DNA of 64,000 nt from Juglans regia (Eukaryota; Streptophyta; Magnoliopsida; Fagales; Juglandaceae), in the NCBI RefSeq assembly GCF_001411555.2, contig NC_049903.1:31971083-32035082 (forward strand). The letters are read 5' to 3'. This document shows, one piece after another, positions 1 through 11,939 of this stretch. How positions within the stretch are numbered: the first letter of the stretch is position 1; the number at the start of each line of letters is the position of its first letter. The notes beneath the pieces were generated by a model that saw nothing but the letters and a program-made list of their open reading frames with translations, searched no databases and was not told the origin of the DNA. The position numbers were made by a program, and so were the translations under genes.

Positions 1-67
1 TTTATTGAATGAACATATCCTTGAGATTGGAATGGAGATTTTATGAACACGAACAGATCCAGCAAAC

Positions 68-3000
68 CTGCATTTTCTCTCTCTTCTCGTGGGTTTAGAG
101 AAATAGCCTTGTTGAAAGCCATACCTTTGACCTGATTTTATCATTTAAAAGTTAGTTAGGAGGCAATGGTAAGTTACAATACAGTTCAATGAACCTTCAG
201 ATATACCACAACCATTTTGTACATAAAAGTGAAGACAGCACAGAAAAACAAGTTTTAGTTTATTTTCTTTCTTAAATAGGAAAAGAATTGGAACACTCTC
301 TCTTGTTATTAACTACATTATTTAATGACGTAAAAACTCCTAATTCTTCAGTTTTAGCCCCTTTTTATTTGTTATGTTCTACAAATTGCCACATGCCCTA
401 TGTACCATAGATCATATCATACATGAATAACTACAATAACCAACTTTTTTCCTTATTTAACATAAATGGGATTTTCTTCTCATCTTGCTTCCATCTTTTC
501 ATGGATGATATTCTTTATTTAGTCTTACATTTAGTGGATAATTTTGTTCCTTCTTTCCCCAAGATAGTATTCTTTCTATATGTCTCTTACTTCTCTTACA
601 AAAGACCAAAGTTTTTATATCGTGTAACTATCCAAGGAAAGTTCAAGCCAAATATTAGCTTGGGATTGGCCAATGTTGCAATTTGAAAACTAGGAATCAT
701 TATAAACCACAAGATTTCTCCCTCCAAGACAATGTAGGATTTCATTAACCACCCACCAATATTCAATCCAGGTATGACAATCCCCTAAATCTCACTCGCC
801 AATATGGGATTTGACGTGTTGGATTGGTTTTGATACCACTTATAACGACCCAAGAAAAGCCTAATCCACATATGAGCTAATGGTCCAAAATAACTAGTCA
901 ATGTTCCAACCAGGGTCCCTTGGAATCATTACAAGCCTCAAGAACTTCGCCCTCCTAGGTAATAAAGGATCGCATTCACCCTTCTCATATACTCAATCCA
1001 GGGTGTTAGTGTAAAAATAATATGTTGGCATGTTCTTATGAAAAAACTTAGTCCAATTGAGTTGTCAATATGTTGAGTAGAGTCCAAGTTGCAAATTCGC
1101 AAGATCTGATGAGATCGATCTAGCTGGAGTAAATCAGTCATAACTTTGATTCCCATATTGGATTGAGGTGATATTGGTGTCGTTGAAAAGCTAACTCAAT
1201 TATTTACAAATTCATGTTTCACAAGGATCTTCAAACTCCAATGTATACAGGGTCAAAACTGGACAAAAAGTTCGCTCGACAGTTGCTCGAGTGAAAATTC
1301 CGGAAATCGATTTTTTACTAGGGTTTGGACTCTTTAAGTGGTCTTCTCAAACCCTAAGGGCTCGTTTGGACACTTAGAATATCTCAGAATATCTATGAAT
1401 AGTAGTGAAATTGTTTGAGTTAAGATGTTTATTAGGTTTTGGAAAATAAAAGAGAAAAAGTTGAAAAAAAATATTATAAAGTTAAAAAATTCTTTGAATA
1501 TAATTTTTAATATTATTTTTGTTTTGAAATTTGAAAAAGTTATATTATTTAAATGTTTTGTTTAGAAGTTTGGGAAAGTTGTAATAATTAGGTAATGATT
1601 TGATGAAAAAGTTGAAGATTTGAGATTGAAAAGTGTTTTGTATTTGAGTGATATTTGGAAAGAAAATATCTTAGAATACTTGAGAACACCTTGTTACCCA
1701 AACAAGGCCTAAGTATATATAGAACAATATGCACGACTTCTGGGGTAGGGAGAGAGGCCAGAATTGCCATATTCAGTGTATTTTAGAGAGAAAACCCTAA
1801 AGAGATTTTTTTTTTTTTTTTTTATATAAGTATGGTTTTTCTTTTAAGGATCAATACAAGGTTAGAGAGATTTGACAAGTATTATCCCCCGGAAGTTTAT
1901 AGGAAAGTCAAAGGCGAAATTAGGAATCATACAAGCAAGAGTGACAACATCAAGAACAAAGCAGAGAATTTCAAAGGTCAGAAATCACATAAAGATAGGG
2001 ATAACATAAAATAAGAAGCCATTTACTGGCTACATGAAACGCTAGAAAGACTCGTCAGTTTCAATCTTGGCGCTCGCATCATCCTCAAACCGATCTTTCT
2101 TTGTTGGAGACGGAGAAATAGGTGCCCTCGGAGGTCTTTTCCCTTTCTGCTTGTTCCTAGGCCTTGGCTAGTTATATATATATATATATATATATTTTAA
2201 ATGAAAATGAAAAGATAAAAATAATGATACAACTAAATGATGATTATTTATCAAAGAATTAAGCTTAGGTTGTGTGACACGCCGACAGCGAGGAGTTCAT
2301 GAGCTGAAAGTGTTCTGTCAAATAGACCACTTTCATTGTGCATTGAAAGATCGGTTATCTCTTGATAAACAGACCTTCATCATATTGTGCTCGTGTTTGA
2401 GTACTACTGAGTCCATTGGTGTGGACGTGTTCATTGGCCAGAAGGATTTTTGGAACTGCCTGGGTAAATCGAGTTGGTGCTCGTGGTGAAACTATAGAAA
2501 GGCCGGAGGTCCGGAGCTGCCTTGGTGCAGAGATCGAGTGGGATACTCATAGTGTTACAAGCTAGATTTAGTTACTTTAAGGGTCATGTAATTGTTTTTG
2601 AATTGGTTGTAACAAACTTAATTTCTAAAGTGGATATTAAGTGGTTACCGGAGTGGTTTTAGATTTTGAAGACGTTCTTCAAATGAGGTTCCACTTCATT
2701 ACCAAAATTGATGTGTTAATTATTTATAGTGATCTGATTAATTATTTAATTTATTGATTGATTATAAATTTAAATGGTCCAGTAAATTTAAAAAACACCT
2801 TTTCACCCCTCTCTATGTGTCTTTGGGATCTAAACCACTGGTTTTTCACAGGGCATTACATATCGCCTCAAAATACACTAGTTTGGCACCTTCTATGGAT
2901 CATCAAAGTTTACCCATTAAATTTTATGCATCAATTTCCAATAAATGCATTACTAACCATGAGCTTTAAACACGTCATGTAGTTAATTTATTTGCCCTAT

Positions 3001-4067
3001 CGCAACCTTATAGCAGTAGCTGCAAGCTCAACATGTTAAATCAGTCACAAACTAAATCAAAAGTTTTTTCTTCCACTCCCTAGAACTTGTTCTTAAGTTT
3101 GAACTTTTAATTTCAGTTTCCAGCTAGGTGAAAGTGTTACTTAACTCATCCTATAGTATTCAAAGCTTAAATTTCATCAGAATTCGAGGTGAAAAGATAA
3201 AATTGAAGCCATGAAAACCTTTTTAAAATCAATATTCAGAGAGATGTTACCAGGGCACGAAAAAGACAGCGGCCATCTCCGGCAACTCTCTGAATCGAAT
3301 AGCGCTCAACTTTCCTCATTGCTGGTGATTCTATGCCCCTGGTAAGCAACATTATCGTGGAAAAGCGTAACTGTCACAAATCCAAACTATAGTGACAATG
3401 GTGGACATATAAGCTGTGGGGGTAAAAAATGAAAAACAAAGCATAAGAAATGCTCATTTGTGAGAACGATTATGATTTCACACTTATCATTCTATCAATA
3501 ACAGAAATTCACCAAAAAAAAAAAGGAACTGTGCTGCTAAAGAAGTTTTTAAATTTGAGATTTAGGGTGTCTGTTAGTAAATTACAAACACACATGCTCA
3601 TACATATATCTAGAAGAAAATAACTAATGGGGAAAGAAAAAATAACTTACAATGGTGGTCCAATTTTAGCAAAGAACCTATGGCTATTGTATTCAAGGAA
3701 AGCCGTAGGACATGGTTGTGAATTCGGAATTGAAATCGAAGGAACCGGAGAAGAGACCAGCTCGAAGTTAGCAAACCCATTCTTTAGCTGCTCAAGAATA
3801 ACCCCTGCATATATTTTATCGAAAGATAGTGTATATTAATATATATGTGTGTGAGTGTGTGTGTGTGTGTGTGTGTATTAGTGCTCTGTTTGGTTTTGGA
3901 GAAAACCAAAGTTAAAAGAAAGTAGGAAATCCGAATCTTCCTATCTAAGATTTTCAGTCAAATGAAAGAACTTTGAAACGAAATCTGGAACTCGGAAATA
4001 GGATGGAATGCAAGTTTGGAGTTTGAGAGATGGTAAGGATACTACCGTTTGAAAGCTTATCCGCCAT
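68..4067 (-). CDS. OTU-domain cysteine protease (deubiquitinase), 5' part, four exons
   Basis: Exons on the minus strand: 4067-4046, 3804-3651, 3338-3251 and 131-68, then off the left edge. All joins use GT-AG and keep one frame. The start ATG at 4067 lies in an ATGGCG context and gives MADKLSNG, followed by a serine/proline-rich stretch ending FFAKIGPPL. The third exon carries GDGRCLFRAL, the OTU catalytic Asp-Gly-x-Cys block. The fourth reads VKGMAFNKAISLNPREE, which continues the OTU fold. OTU proteases cleave ubiquitin from proteins; the catalytic His would lie on later exons outside the window. The 3.1-kb intron 132-3250 is swollen by a solo copia LTR. No exon is long, so this gene is easily missed in an open-frame survey. 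I am confident of the family but not of the subfamily. Confidence 0.85.
694..1003. repeat. Degenerate direct repeat pair around a primer-binding-like site (TRIM-like)
   Basis: Two related blocks, about 694-770 and 923-1002, share the order GGAATCATTA, a TCC-CCTCC stretch, ATTTCATT/CGCATTCA and TCAATCCAGG. Between them, around 827-842, lies TTTTGATACCACTT, whose reverse complement resembles the tRNA-Met primer-binding site of plant retrotransposons. This suggests a small minus-strand LTR element (TRIM type). Its second LTR was interrupted by the solo LTR that starts at 1004. Inference only. Confidence 0.4.
1359..1707. mobile_element. MITE inserted in the solo LTR
   Basis: An AT-rich, non-coding element with ends GGCTCGTTTGG and CCAAACAAGG that form an imperfect inverted repeat. 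CCTAAG flanks it at 1353-1358 and 1708-1713. The paralogous LTR near 23620 reads ACCCTAAGTATATATA without interruption and acts as the empty site. It belongs to the same family as the elements at 50398-50743, 51362-51650 and 60608-61152. Confidence 0.75.
1806..2170 (-). pseudogene. Possible processed gene fragment: C-terminal coding end, 3' UTR and poly(A)
   Basis: On the minus strand a frame from about 2170 reads a basic, proline-rich tail ending KIETDESF and a stop near 2045. About 220 bases of UTR-like sequence follow, then a run of about 18 A (poly-T on plus at 1806-1823). This is the layout of a 5'-truncated retrocopy. I do not recognise the parent protein. A (TA)n run at 2171-2194 abuts the 5' end, and I could not find a clean target duplication. 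Confidence 0.4.
2854..3250. other. Remainder of the OTU-gene intron
   Basis: Intron sequence between the solo LTR and the catalytic exon. It is AT-rich and I see no further feature. The other end of this intron, 132-693, is likewise unremarkable. Confidence 0.5.
3841..3878. repeat. GT microsatellite
   Basis: ATATATGTGTGTGAGTG followed by a (GT)n run, in intron 1 of the OTU gene. A simple repeat. Confidence 0.9.
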
Positions 4068-6060
4068 GATAGATTCACTCCGCGAAGTGAGAGTGCGAAA
4101 CGTAGATAGGGGAAAAAGGGTGAGAGAACTATAACGACGACGTTTGGGTTTCGACTCCGGCCTTGCTTGTTCTTTACCAATTGTCAAAACGAGGTCGGTT
4201 CACATGGTCCCACTCTGCGTGATAAGTTCATTTTTTTTTTTTGAAAGGAAAACTGTGCAATTCATATCTATTTAGGTTGAGTTACTGTTCTTTTAGCAGG
4301 CAAGGCTTGTTTACAATCGGGGGCCTAAAATGTGCGGTTTGAGTATTAAGTTTAGATAAAACTTAAAAATTAAATAAAATATTATTTTTTAATATTATTA
4401 TTATTTTAAAATTTTAAAAAGTTAAATTATTTTTTATATTTTTTATAAAAATTTTAAAAAATTATAATAATGAGATGAGATAAAATATTTTTATTATCTA
4501 AACAGAACCTTATTGAATCTGATATCCACATTTATTACTATTATTATCATTTAGGTTGATTATTTTATAATTATTTATTGAGCTTAATTTTGTGATATAA
4601 ATATTTTGTTTATATAGAAATCTTATATAAAAAGAAATCATAAATTAATGTGATTTAACATGGTACCTCATATCCAATTTACAATAAAAGAACATCACAG
4701 TTGGACGAAGAATAAATCTACACTCATCGAGGATCCATCCTGAGGATGGGTCCCGATGAGTTTTTTTTCACTTAGTGATTAAAAAATTATTTTTTAAATG
4801 ATATTGTGATTTTTTTTTAATATTTAAGAATATGAAAAAAAAATGAATCAAAAACAATAAAAAAACAAATTATAACTTGTCAGCAGCCATCCTCGTGCTA
4901 CACCCAAGCACGGCTCTTTGATGAATTAAATTAAGTCGCATCAATTTGTAAACTTTTTTATATAACATTTCTATGTAGACCTAGCATTTCTCATATTTAC
5001 AAATGATGAGACTACACAAAGGGCTCACATGTCTTATGATGAAACAATAATGAAATTCTACCTTATAGCTTGTAAGTGTTTGTGCAATCATTTTAATTTT
5101 TGAAAAAAAAATAAAATTCACTCAAAAAAATTAATTTTTTTATAGTGGATTATTTTTTCCTTCAAAAATTTTGCACGGGACTTGCACGCTCTATATTTGT
5201 ATCTGGCAGTACTGTTCACATCAAAGTTTTAAATTTTATTTCAGTGACTATTTTAATTCGAGTACAAGAATATTTCAATACCAGTATGTACCAATACACA
5301 ACTTTAAAAATATCGTGTTGTATATCAACTAGGAACAAAATCATTAAATTACTTTAATTTTTGGTAGGTTTTATATGCTAAGATTATTAAATATCACATT
5401 TGAAAACTTACAAAATGTCAAAATGCCTATTCCCCAATTCACTTGACATAAAAAATGCCGCAACAGAGTTCATGGAATTATCTACTAGATGCTAGAATTA
5501 TTGCTGCTTCGGATCCATTACTAACTAATGCATAAAACCATCCAACAACAAAAATTAAAAATCCACGAAATTACAAGCATTACAGTCTCATGGCATAAAA
5601 GAAAAATAGAGTTAGATTAATACTACAAAGAATTTTTCTATAAATAGAGCTACAGCCAACAGTTGTGAGATTGGCAACCTCAAAACTATTGAGAGTTGAA
5701 TCTTGGATTGGCCATCTCATTATTTGCCTCATATCACACTTTTGGTTTTTATCTATTCCATTCAAAACTTAATCACACATTGAATTATATATCTAAATTT
5801 TATATAATAATAAAATATTATTAATTTTCAACTTCTTTATTATTTTTGTAAATTTTTTTATCATATTTTACATATCTACTAATTATAATTTTTAATCAAA
5901 TAAAATATATTTTATTTTAATTATCATAATTTATAATGTGCATTTTCTCGATAGTTTTATAATTAATAACATAACACTAATATCGTTCATTCTAATTAAA
6001 TTATTATTTTTTAATTATATTTATAAAGCAAACTAATCGATGAAGTCTCAACACATATTT
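4068..6060. other. Intergenic region upstream of the OTU gene
   Basis: Contains the OTU 5' UTR and promoter area just above 4067. A decayed AT-rich MITE lies at about 4330-4511, with ends GTTTAGATAAAA and TTATCTAAAC. The rest is AT-rich sequence in which I recognise no gene. A short self-complementary stretch (CATCGAGGATCCATCCT and its partner GATGGGTCCCGATG) lies near 4726-4760. Confidence 0.5.
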
Positions 6061-6730
6061 TACCCCTATTTGGATTGGAGGTGTTAGAGAACTCAGCAAA
6101 ATACCTCAAGCACAGCTTATTGAGTTGCTTCACAAGTTTATCCAATCTAAACAAATAATCCAGCAAGTCTCAAGCGTCTCCTCTTGGTAGTGAAGTATAT
6201 TACGTAGAATGAACTAGATTAATACTCAAGAAATCCATAATTTAGATACTTTCATAAGAGAGAACAAAAAAAGAGAGATTTTATACTTTTTATGGAATTT
6301 TCTGAGAACCATTTGAGGGGGCTATGTATATCCCTCCCTATGCATCTCATACTACTAGCCTTAAAAGCTAACCTTTAAACCATACAATAAGTGGTTATTT
6401 GCCATTTTAATTCTTAAGCATGTAATGTATGGCCATTAAGTCATGCGTTACATGTTGTTACGGAACATGAGGCATCTGCCCATGTGGGCACCTCCATCTT
6501 ACATCTCTTACTCGCACACAGTGGACATGACTCTAAGCTTGCATCTCTCTAACGTTCCCAATCTTGTTCATACAAGTAAATAGATTGTGCGACCACCAAG
6601 CATACCTGCAAAAAGAAAGGTGTGAGCACTATACCAAATCTCTCCCAGAGAAAACCAGCATAGTAACATCCATAAAGTGTCTTATCATGTCCTAGACTCA
6701 TTCGATCGCATCAGATCAAGTATTTTCGAA

Positions 6731-7783
6731 TAAAGTTTTGAATTCCGTTACGATGACCGTTCCGGTTGAAGTACTAGAACGAAATATTTCGGTACCGGTA
6801 CGTTTTGGTATACTGTTTCAGGATAGACATTATATGAATAAATTATATATATAATAACTATATTCTAAAATAAATGGAAAAAATGCTTTGTATTTCTTAA
6901 GAGAGAAAAAAAATGAAAAGAAACTCATTTATCTTTATTCTTTTATTTTTTCTTAAACGTACCCAAAGTAAAAGCATTTTAGATATCGCATTCCTATTTA
7001 AATCAATCAATAACCATCTCAAAGAGAATTGGAGACAAGTATCAATGTGCAAAAGTTCTATTCTAATGTGCATAAAATGAAGGGCCCAATTTTGATACAA
7101 TGATATGTAAAATATAAATCCGTAGCAGAATAACAAATTGACAACCCAAGATTCGTAAAATCAAACTGGAGCAGGAGGAGAAAAACTATTCATCACTTCC
7201 AAAACAAAAATGAACAAAAGAAATTGATTAATACTAGGAAATGGGTGGGTGCTTTCAAAAAATAATGGGATACTCAGTGCCCACAGTGACATTAAAGAAG
7301 GGGATCTGGGAATCGGGATTCTGGGGTCGTCGACTCGTCATAGTTGCACCGTTGGCTGTGGAGATCGACGGTTGTGGAGCGATGTTAGCGTCATTGTGGA
7401 GGAGCTGGGGGTATATCAATGGAGATTGGATCTGCACGTTTTTTTTCATTGAGATTGGACTTGGAGAGCTGCAGGCCATCAACTATCAAGGGGAAGAAAT
7501 AGAATCGAAGAACCCTGAAGGAGAAAAAGCATCACTTTGCTGGTATAATTACAAAAAAGAAATGGGCATATGAGATATTTACAAAAAGACCATCCCAAAC
7601 AATTTCAGATCGAAATCATCATTCCGGTCGAAATGTTGAAATCCTATCGAAATGGATCGGAACGAGCCAAAACACCAGAAATTATGTCCAATACGAAACA
7701 CAGCACTCCATCATTCGGGTCATTTTTCCGGAATGGAGAATTCAGGCCATTCCGGCCGAAACGGAACGATTTTCAAAACTTTG
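6731..7783. mobile_element. Non-autonomous hAT-type element, 1053 bp, 8-bp target duplication
   Basis: Perfect 8-bp duplication TTTTCGAA at 6723-6730 and 7784-7791. The ends TAAAGTTTTGAA and TTCAAAACTTTG form terminal inverted repeats. The interior near both ends is rich in CCGGT/ACCGG-like words (GGTACCGGTACG; GGCCGAAACGG). The small frames inside (for example 7241-7573) resemble no transposase. An 8-bp duplication with short inverted repeats is typical of hAT. Related ends occur at 37573 and 49258. Confidence 0.75.
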
Positions 7784-8129
7784 TTTTCGAACCCAACTCA
7801 TAACAATACTTAATTACCTCCAAATCATTTCGATATGTTCACAACCTTAGTCGCTACCAATGTGTAGCGTCATAGTTCAACGTCGGCAAACGCCATCGAA
7901 GATACAATGTTGAATAGTCTTCTTTTTACCCTCATGTCATTCAACTTTGGTCAAACCGCTTTTCCAGCAATGCTTTTTTAGACCATATCAATCAAGGTCA
8001 TAGACAGCATGCCAAAGTGGCAGGCATCACAACCTCCATATTATGACATAGTCAAAGGTAAATAAATGACACTTGTTAAAATATGAGACTCACACAGTGA
8101 GAAAGAACGAAACCATTTACTCACTTATT

Positions 8130-9370
8130 TGGTCGAATAAGCACATATAGTATGAAATACATGCTACGGTTGATTTCATTGTTGAGCAGAAATATATACC
8201 TAGTGGTTGATTTACTCTCACCTAGGTCACTGACCCAATCAGCATCACTGTATCATCTTAGCTACAAATTCGAACCTTGATAACACAACACATAGTCCAC
8301 AGTTCCCTTGAGATATCTCAAAATTCTCTTAACTACTTTCCAGTGAGCCGGTCTGGGGTTAGATTGGAATCTACTCACCAAGCCAACTACATAGTATATG
8401 TCTGACCGAGTATACATTATTGTGTACATCAGGGCTATCCACAACATTAGCATAATGGATACAATTCATCTTTTCCATTTCTCTTTGAGTCATAGGACAC
8501 ATCTTTTTGGACAAGCTCTCGCTTTTAGCAATAGGAGTGTCAATGGATTTACATTCACTCATTTGGAAGCGCTCGAGAACTTTCTTTATGTAAGTCTGTT
8601 GGGACAAATACATAAGTTTATTTGATCGATCTCTTATATATATTAACTCCCAAAATATATTTTGTCTCACCCATATTTTTCCTCTCAAAATTGAAGAATA
8701 ACCACTCTTTTGTGGTGACTATCAACCATTTGTCATTTCCAGCCAGTATTATATCATCAACATACAATGACAACATAATGAAGCTCTTCTTGGACCTTTT
8801 GACATATACACAATGGTCATCCGTGATCATCGTAACCCATTCGAGAGAATGACTTGATGGAATTTGAGATACCATTGTCTAGATGATTGCTTTAGGCCAT
8901 ATATAGATCATTTGAGCTTGCACACCTTGCGTTTTTTACTTTTGACCACAAAGCTCGGGGGTTGATCCATATAGATCTTCTAATCTAGTTCTCCATTGAG
9001 AAATGTTGTCTTAACGTCCATCTATTAGAGTTCCAAATCCATGTATGCTATCATAGCTAAAATTAGGAGAATTGAGGCAAATCTCACCATTGGTGAAAAA
9101 TTTTCCTCATAGTCTATACCCTCATGTTGGGTATATCTTTTCGCCACTAAACGAGTTTTATACATTTCTATTGATCCATCCGACTTGCGCTTCACCTTTA
9201 GAACTCATTTGTTCCCAATAGCCTTGCGCCCTGAAGGTAAATCTATCAAATCCCAGACCTGGTTAGTCTTCATAGACTCTATCTCATCATTTAGTGTTTT
9301 CATCCACTCATCTTTAATAGTTATCTAGCCCTAGTCACATGTAAAGACAAAACCTACTAAAATCGTATTA
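8130..9370 (-). pseudogene. Copia pol remnant: reverse transcriptase and start of RNase H
   Basis: Reading leftward from about 9370 the translation shows the copia RT start (W..A...E, then NKWVLKVKRKSDGSIE, TQHEGIDYEENFSP). MDVKTTFLNGELD follows, then the catalytic block YVDDIILAG at about 8766-8740, and LKYLKGT-like and DADW RNase H words towards 8230. Several stops and frame changes interrupt it, so it is not functional. This enzyme would copy element RNA into DNA in virus-like particles. Confidence 0.8.
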
Positions 9371-9599
9371 ACCTTTTTGGCCAGTCTACAAGGGCAGCTA
9401 CTCAGACTACAACAACTTGTTGGGCCAGTCTATAAAGATGATTCTTTTAAAACCATTACAGTCCATTTTTCTTGTTCTATTAATGCATTTACAATTCTTA
9501 CTAGAGCCACCTTAGTCTTTTGGCTATACATTACATTTACAGTTCTTTCTGGGGTCATTGCAATTATTTCAGCTTATCATTCACACTAACAATACTAAC

Positions 9600-10500
9600 T
9601 AAGAATATTTAGCAGGAATTTTCTATTTTATCACTAAAAAAAAAAATGAAGGCTAATGTCTAAACATTCAAGCCTAATATACATAGTTGATAAAATAATC
9701 ATATATCCACATGTTCATGTAATGACATTTAATCTAAAATATTAAATAAAAGATCACATGTAAAATAACGTTATGAAATATTAATAATAAAAATAGCATG
9801 TATCTAAACATATATCCATATGTTCAATTCATATATACATGTAATCACATCTAATCTAAAATATTAAATAAAAGATCATATATAATATAACATTATGGAA
9901 TAAAAAAAAACATGTATCTAAGCATATAAATTATGCAAAATTTTATTATTATTATTATTATTTATAAAACAAATGTATAATAAATACATTTATAATCCAC
10001 ACTTAAACCAAAAGAAATTTGCAGTCCAGTGGTGCACCCAATTCCTTGATTTTATTAGGTGGTACAAAAAAAGTCAAGTCTATTTTTTAAAAAAAAAAAA
10101 AGAATGGGCTGAATAGCCCAAGCCCATATAAGTTAAAAAAACAAAAAAAAACAAAATGGGCCATTTGGCCCAAGCCCAGATGACTTTGATTCATATTCTA
10201 CCTTCAGCTAGGGTATTGTTCACGTAAATAGTGCCTCTTCGCAGCAAGGCAGTTGCCGCCGCCACAAGCAGCCTCAGTCGTAGATGCAGTCTCAGCCTCA
10301 ACCGCAGCCGCATCCTCATCCTCAGCCGCTGAGACACGACTTTGTCTAAAAACTAGGTGGCGCCACACCACCTCTTTGGTAAGCGTAGCACCACCACAGT
10401 GCACGCAAAAGCGGTTCAACCTTATAAAAATTAAAACAATACAAATGGCACCATCACAAATCCAAAAAACAAAAATGCGAAAAAAATAATTTTTGGTAAA
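9600..10500. other. Non-coding interior of the copia remnant
   Basis: AT-rich DNA with a more GC-rich patch at 10200-10420 that contains alanine-coding GCC/GCA runs. Open frames exist there on both strands, but none resembles gag or another known protein. Nothing else seen. Confidence 0.4.
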
Positions 10501-10959
10501 CTAGGAACAACTAAAAACATGCTCTGATATCATAATGTTATATTCCATAATGTTATATTATGTAAGAATGTAACGCATAATGTTATATTATTCGTGAAGG
10601 TTCAAAATAAAACTCATAAAATGTCAGACCGCATGATTTATATTGTAATGCATGATTTATATGATTTATATTATAACAAAATATAACTCAACATTTTTTG
10701 TTGAAGGTTCAAAATATATTGTAACAAAACAAATAGTTTGTCACTTTAATTCTTAAGCATGTAACGTTACAGCACAAGAGGTGTTTGACCATGTGGGCAC
10801 CTCTCCATCTTACAGGAGGAGAGATGGAGAAAAATGGAAGAATTGGTAGATGATTGAATCAATTTTGTACAAAGAATGAGAAAAATAACATGATTGTTCA
10901 TAAAGAGAGAAAATAAGCTTAAAATGTGGATGTCTAAGTTACTGTTCATCTACATATAT

Positions 10960-11570
10960 GTTGAGATACTGTAGCTAAAAGCTTAGATGGCTATTAGGTA
11001 CTTAATCCAATTAAGGGCAATTGGCTTGGCTACTCCAATGCTAACGCACTTAGAGAAATAGATCTAAATGCATGGCATCTAATGCACTTACATGCTATAA
11101 ATCAAAGTGAGGTTCTAGAAAGAGATATAGAGATTGGGAGAGAGACATATATAGAAGGAGTCTAGACGATGGCTGTAGACGAGTGTGTGACAATGAGGTA
11201 GTATGGCTGGTGGCATGACTCGTGAGACTAATGAAGGAGAGCTGACAGAGTGAACTATGAAGATTGTTTATGAAGGAAGAAGAAGAGAAGAATGGTTTCT
11301 TTTACAATGTAAGCAAAATTACCAAAATGCATGTCATGTCTCCCATATTTAGTATTGAAATGTGTAGTCTCTGCGGATTTCCTTTAAAAAAAAGTAAGGG
11401 CCACCATTAAAAATAATTTTTTTATATAAGTCTTAAATTCATTCACATTTTTCAAAATGAGTACATGGAGATTGTACACTGTAAGACTGAAAATATCATT
11501 TATTTTTTTAAATTACAGAGGATGTCATTTAGCAAACAAACTAAACCGAAACATAGACTTTGACTGAAGA
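10960..11570. other. Intergenic, no recognised gene
   Basis: Moderately AT-rich sequence with purine-rich patches (around 11230-11300). I see no gene or bounded element. Confidence 0.4.
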
Positions 11571-11574
11571 ATTT

Positions 11575-11765
11575 TGCTACACATCATCTTACATTACACA
11601 ACACACGTTTTAATTTTTTTTTTTAACTTTTGTTAATTTTTTTTTGTTTCATTTCTACTAAACTAATTAAGTTATTTTACTCATCATCCATACATCATAT
11701 ATTTGATAATGAAAAAAAAAATTATGTATATTGTGTGGTGTAGAAATGATGAGTAGAAATTATAT
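11575..11765. mobile_element. MITE with long imperfect inverted repeats
   Basis: The left end CTACACATCATCTTACATTA and the right end GTGTGGTGTAGAAATGATGA are imperfect inverted repeats around an AT-rich centre with long T and A runs. A fold-back element. Exact limits and target duplication are not resolved. Confidence 0.5.
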
Positions 11766-11939
11766 ATCTACAGCAAATGCATCCACATCTCTCCTTTGTC
11801 ATTTCGAATAGCTCCCCTACCCTGCTCTTCCTGAATTTCCTCTGCAAGGATATACGTGCCTAGAAATTGAGTTGGACTTGCTGATTGTTACTAAATGGAT
11901 CCATATGAACAAATGTCTAGTGTGGTACCTATAGGACTT

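Larger units (their letters stand above)
1004..2848 (+). mobile_element. Solo copia-type LTR with 5-bp target duplication, inside an OTU-gene intron
   Basis: The element starts TGTTAG and ends TTTTTCA. It is flanked by the identical pentamer CAGGG at 999-1003 and 2849-2853. Its 3' half closely matches the LTR remnants at 23533-24180 and 25470-26117, which are followed by a tRNA-Met primer-binding site; no such site follows here, so this is a solo LTR. It has been enlarged by a MITE (1359-1707) and probably by a processed gene fragment (about 1806-2170). It sits in plus orientation, opposite to the host gene. Confidence 0.8.
6060..10960 (-). mobile_element. Decayed Ty1/copia retrotransposon, minus strand
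   Basis: The left end (about 6390-6510) and right end (about 10740-10815) share an LTR-like stretch, including TTTAATTCTTAAGCATGTAA and ATGTGGGCACCTC. A primer-binding site, TGATATCAGAGC on minus, lies at 10521-10532 inside the right copy. This fixes the 5' LTR on the right and the 3' LTR on the left. Only the reverse transcriptase/RNase H part of pol is recognisable (about 8130-9370); gag, protease and integrase are missing or unreadable between 9600 and 10500. Outer limits are approximate. A hAT-type element has inserted at 6731-7783. Confidence 0.65.

Noticed and set aside
7241..7573. 110-codon open frame
   Set aside because: It lies inside a non-autonomous hAT-type element, has frames on both strands, and resembles no protein.
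10204..10489. Alanine-rich frames on both strands
   Set aside because: Composition-driven overlapping frames within a decayed copia element; no domain.
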